A stretch of 6,912 bases of DNA. Origin: an uncultured Centipeda sp. GTDB lineage: Bacteria; Bacillota; Negativicutes; Selenomonadales; Selenomonadaceae. The notes under the pieces were generated by a model. The model saw nothing but the letters and a program-made list of their open reading frames with translations, was not told where the DNA came from and did not search any database. This document shows, piece by piece, positions 5,508 to 6,912 of the stretch. How positions within the stretch are numbered: position 1 is the stretch's first letter; the number at the start of each line of letters is the position of its first letter. The stretch covers positions 1-6,912 of the forward strand of contig CALALM010000399.1 in the NCBI GenBank assembly GCA_937925565.1. The letters are read 5' to 3'. Position numbers and translations under genes: made by a program.

Positions 5508-5530
5508 CCTCCCCCGCAGGGCGGGGGAGG
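5508..5530. repeat. GC-rich hairpin in the intergenic gap (possible REP-like element)
   Basis: A perfect 10-base stem (CCTCCCCCGC at 5508-5517, GCGGGGGAGG at 5521-5530) with a 3-base loop lies 12 bases past the stop of the TPM gene. No T-tract follows on either strand, so it is a poor intrinsic terminator. The shape resembles short dispersed intergenic palindromes. A single copy is visible here, so repeat status is unproven. Confidence 0.45.
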
Positions 5531-5541
5531 CTGGGACTTTC

Positions 5542-6369
5542 CTAATATTTCCCACCGCCGCCGCCGTGACTGCTGTCGCTGCTGGAGGTGGTGATGTAGG
5601 AATCCGAGGAGGACGAGGAGGAGGTCTTCTTGTATTTCGTCCGCCGGGATTCTGAGGTGCGGATGTAGATGTCTTTGCTGTGTGTGATGCGAACACTGCT
5701 GTATGAGAGGTAGTCATCTGCCCCAGTGGCATCCCCGGTGGTCTCCATTCCCTCCTCGAGGTGAGAGGAGATGGCGTGGTGGACGACCGCTGCGAGGAGA
5801 AGAGCCGTGCCGAGAATCCCGACGATCGCCCACGGATCGAGGGGGATGTAGGGTTTGCCCTCCTTCTCGTAGTAGGTCAGCATCTCGTCCACAGTGGCGG
5901 CAAATGCACTGTATGCCTTGCCGTATTGGTTGGCCTTGAGCTCGGGAACGAAGCTGTCTGCGAGGTGCTCGATGCCGTACTCATCGGTGATGCGCTGGCG
6001 CATCTTGTTGTCGGTGGAGATGTAGAAATCACGGTCTTTCGGCGCGAGGAGGAAGACGATCGTGCCGTTTGCGCCGCCGTCCGCGATGCGGTCGACAACG
6101 GCATTTGCGACTTCGCCGAGCACCTGTCCGTGCGTGTCCTTGATGTTGCCGACGAGGATGCGCACGCCGTGTGCTTTCTCAAACGTGGCGATGCTGGCAT
6201 CGAGTTCCTGCTCCTCGGCATCGGTGAGGAGATCCGCCTCGTCGATCACGCGTGCGTTTCCGATGTCAGAGGCATCCGCCGCCCTTGGTACGGTGAGGAT
6301 GAAAAGGCTGAGACAGAGGAGGAGCAGGACGAGAATGGGGCTGTATCGTGATTTTGTTTCGATTGTCAT
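5542..6369 (-). CDS. TPM-domain (UPF0603) membrane protein, YdjH-like
   Basis: This gene encodes 275 residues from ATG 6369. TAGGAGGTG ends six bases upstream, and an in-frame GTG inside that site is rejected as start. Residues about 9-33 are a signal peptide or anchor (hydrophobic core, then PRAADA). Residues about 38-165 are the TPM domain: ARVIDEADLLTDAEE, the strand VRILVGNIKD, then TIVFLLAPKDRDFYIST and NQYGKAYSAF. A second membrane segment lies at about 180-199 (WAIVGILGTALLLAAVV). The remaining tail is cytoplasmic if the TPM domain faces outside. It ends in a Ser run and GGGGGKY, the glycine-rich end usual for this family. TPM proteins act in membrane protein turnover and envelope stress. 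In Bacillus subtilis YdjH belongs to the pspA-ydjGHI operon. The upstream gene's TAG lies inside this gene's ribosome site, so the two are translationally coupled. Confidence 0.9.
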   Translation of the reverse strand: MTIETKSRYSPILVLLLLCLSLFILTVPRAADASDIGNARVIDEADLLTDAEEQELDASIATFEKAHGVRILVGNIKDTHGQVLGEVANAVVDRIADGGANGTIVFLLAPKDRDFYISTDNKMRQRITDEYGIEHLADSFVPELKANQYGKAYSAFAATVDEMLTYYEKEGKPYIPLDPWAIVGILGTALLLAAVVHHAISSHLEEGMETTGDATGADDYLSYSSVRITHSKDIYIRTSESRRTKYKKTSSSSSSDSYITTSSSDSSHGGGGGKY

Positions 6370-6375
6370 GTGCCG

Positions 6376-6384
6376 CACCTCCTA
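6376..6384 (-). promoter_or_regulatory. Ribosome binding site overlapping the upstream stop codon
   Basis: TAGGAGGTG serves both as the stop (TAG, 6384-6382) of the zinc-ribbon protein gene and as the Shine-Dalgarno of the TPM gene. This indicates coupled translation. Confidence 0.75.
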
Positions 6385-6912
6385 CCAGTCCAAGACCAGC
6401 CAGCTGATGTAGCAGGTGATGAGAAAGACGAGGACGGCAGGCACGAGGGGGTAATAGCGTTCCTTGAACTTGTCCCGCGGCAGTGAGGAGCTGACGACTT
6501 TGCCGGTCTGTCCGTTCATCATGAAGGTGTACGGTTTCCCCTTGTAATTCGTGGTGAGAATCCAGACGGGCAGCATGGCATAGCGGACGTTTCCCTCTTC
6601 CTTGCGGATCAGCGGCGTGCCGTCGGGGGAGACACGGGTGTAGTCCTTGACCGTGGTGGCGAGAACCCAGGAGACGCTCGCCCTGAGGCGGCTGTCGGCG
6701 CGCGGCAGGGATTCCTTCACGTCGACATCGTACTTGTCCGCGAGGTGTCCTGTGAAATATGCGGCGGAGAAGGGGACGAGTTCCTTGTAGTCGAACGGCT
6801 CAATGCTGTCCATGTACTTGTCGTCCATGCGCACACTCGCGTCGACGGGGATTCCGTGGAACGTCATCTCGCCGCTGCGCTCGCAGCGGTAGTGGCTGGT
6901 TTCGATGATGAT
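6382..6912 (-). CDS. TFIIB-type zinc-ribbon membrane protein, C-terminal part, YdjG-like (cut by right edge)
   Basis: The frame is open from the right edge to TAG at 6384-6382, 176 residues visible. The ATG at 6867 is internal: coding continues upstream with a conserved ETSHYRCERSGEMTFHGIP stretch. The visible part has the signatures of the large zinc-ribbon family: IPVDAS, then SIEPFDYKELVPFS, AAYFTGHLADKYDV, and later YAMLPVWILTTNYKGKPY followed by MNGQTGKVV. The last 25 residues (PLVPAVLVFLITCYISWLV) are a hydrophobic membrane anchor. The zinc ribbons of the family are N-terminal and would lie outside the window. Members are often found beside TPM and SPFH-domain proteins. In Bacillus subtilis the YdjG/YdjH pair is part of an envelope-stress operon that also encodes PspA and the SPFH protein YdjI. 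Family assignment is from remembered family patterns, not a search. Confidence 0.85.
   Translation of the reverse strand: MIIETSHYRCERSGEMTFHGIPVDASVRMDDKYMDSIEPFDYKELVPFSAAYFTGHLADKYDVDVKESLPRADSRLRASVSWVLATTVKDYTRVSPDGTPLIRKEEGNVRYAMLPVWILTTNYKGKPYTFMMNGQTGKVVSSSLPRDKFKERYYPLVPAVLVFLITCYISWLVLDW

Noticed and set aside
5761..6351. 196-codon plus-strand open frame opposite the TPM gene
   Set aside because: It is antisense to a gene with clear family motifs and a strong ribosome site. No motif is seen in this frame.

Overview
The window looks like chromosomal accessory sequence from a Firmicutes-type bacterium, most plausibly of the class Negativicutes (Selenomonas-like). This is an inference. 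It rests on strong AGGAGG-type ribosome binding sites, mid-to-high GC coding sequence broken by AT-rich intergenic stretches, and the mix of protein families (WYL regulator, YkvA/DUF1232, vWA, TPM-domain and zinc-ribbon proteins). No rRNA, tRNA, CRISPR array or insertion sequence is visible.

Left part (1-2236, + strand). The 3' end of a von Willebrand factor A (vWA) gene enters from the left edge and ends at a good intrinsic terminator (314-344). An AT-rich leader with up to three promoter candidates follows. It precedes an 81-residue two-helix membrane protein, a WYL-family transcription factor broken by an apparent one-base deletion near 1236, and a YkvA/DUF1232 membrane-associated protein.

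Middle part (2237-3300, + strand). A complete 195-residue vWA protein with an intact MIDAS metal site is the second vWA gene in the window and is clearly related to the partial one at the left edge. Its leader can fold into a long imperfect hairpin that buries the whole Shine-Dalgarno sequence. A 73-residue single-helix membrane protein lies 18 bases downstream, probably in the same operon.

Divergent cassette (3366-4852). Two outward-facing genes share a 151-base intergenic region holding a perfect-consensus promoter on the minus strand and an extended -10 promoter on the plus strand. Each gene ends at a terminator. The minus gene encodes a small helical protein with a C-terminal glycine-rich membrane segment. 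The plus gene encodes a protein with an excisionase/MerR-like DNA-binding domain, a glycine/alanine-rich hydrophobic segment and a long C-terminal coiled coil. I recognise no described system with this arrangement, and it is the best candidate for something new here.

Right part (4867-6912, minus strand). Transcription runs leftward through the C-terminal part of a TFIIB-type zinc-ribbon membrane protein (cut by the right edge), a TPM-domain (UPF0603) membrane protein, and a secreted protein of unknown function. The zinc-ribbon/TPM pair matches the YdjG/YdjH pair of the Bacillus subtilis pspA-ydjGHI envelope-stress operon. Most proteins in the window are predicted to be membrane-anchored, membrane-associated or secreted, so the theme is envelope maintenance or stress. 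That is context, not proof.
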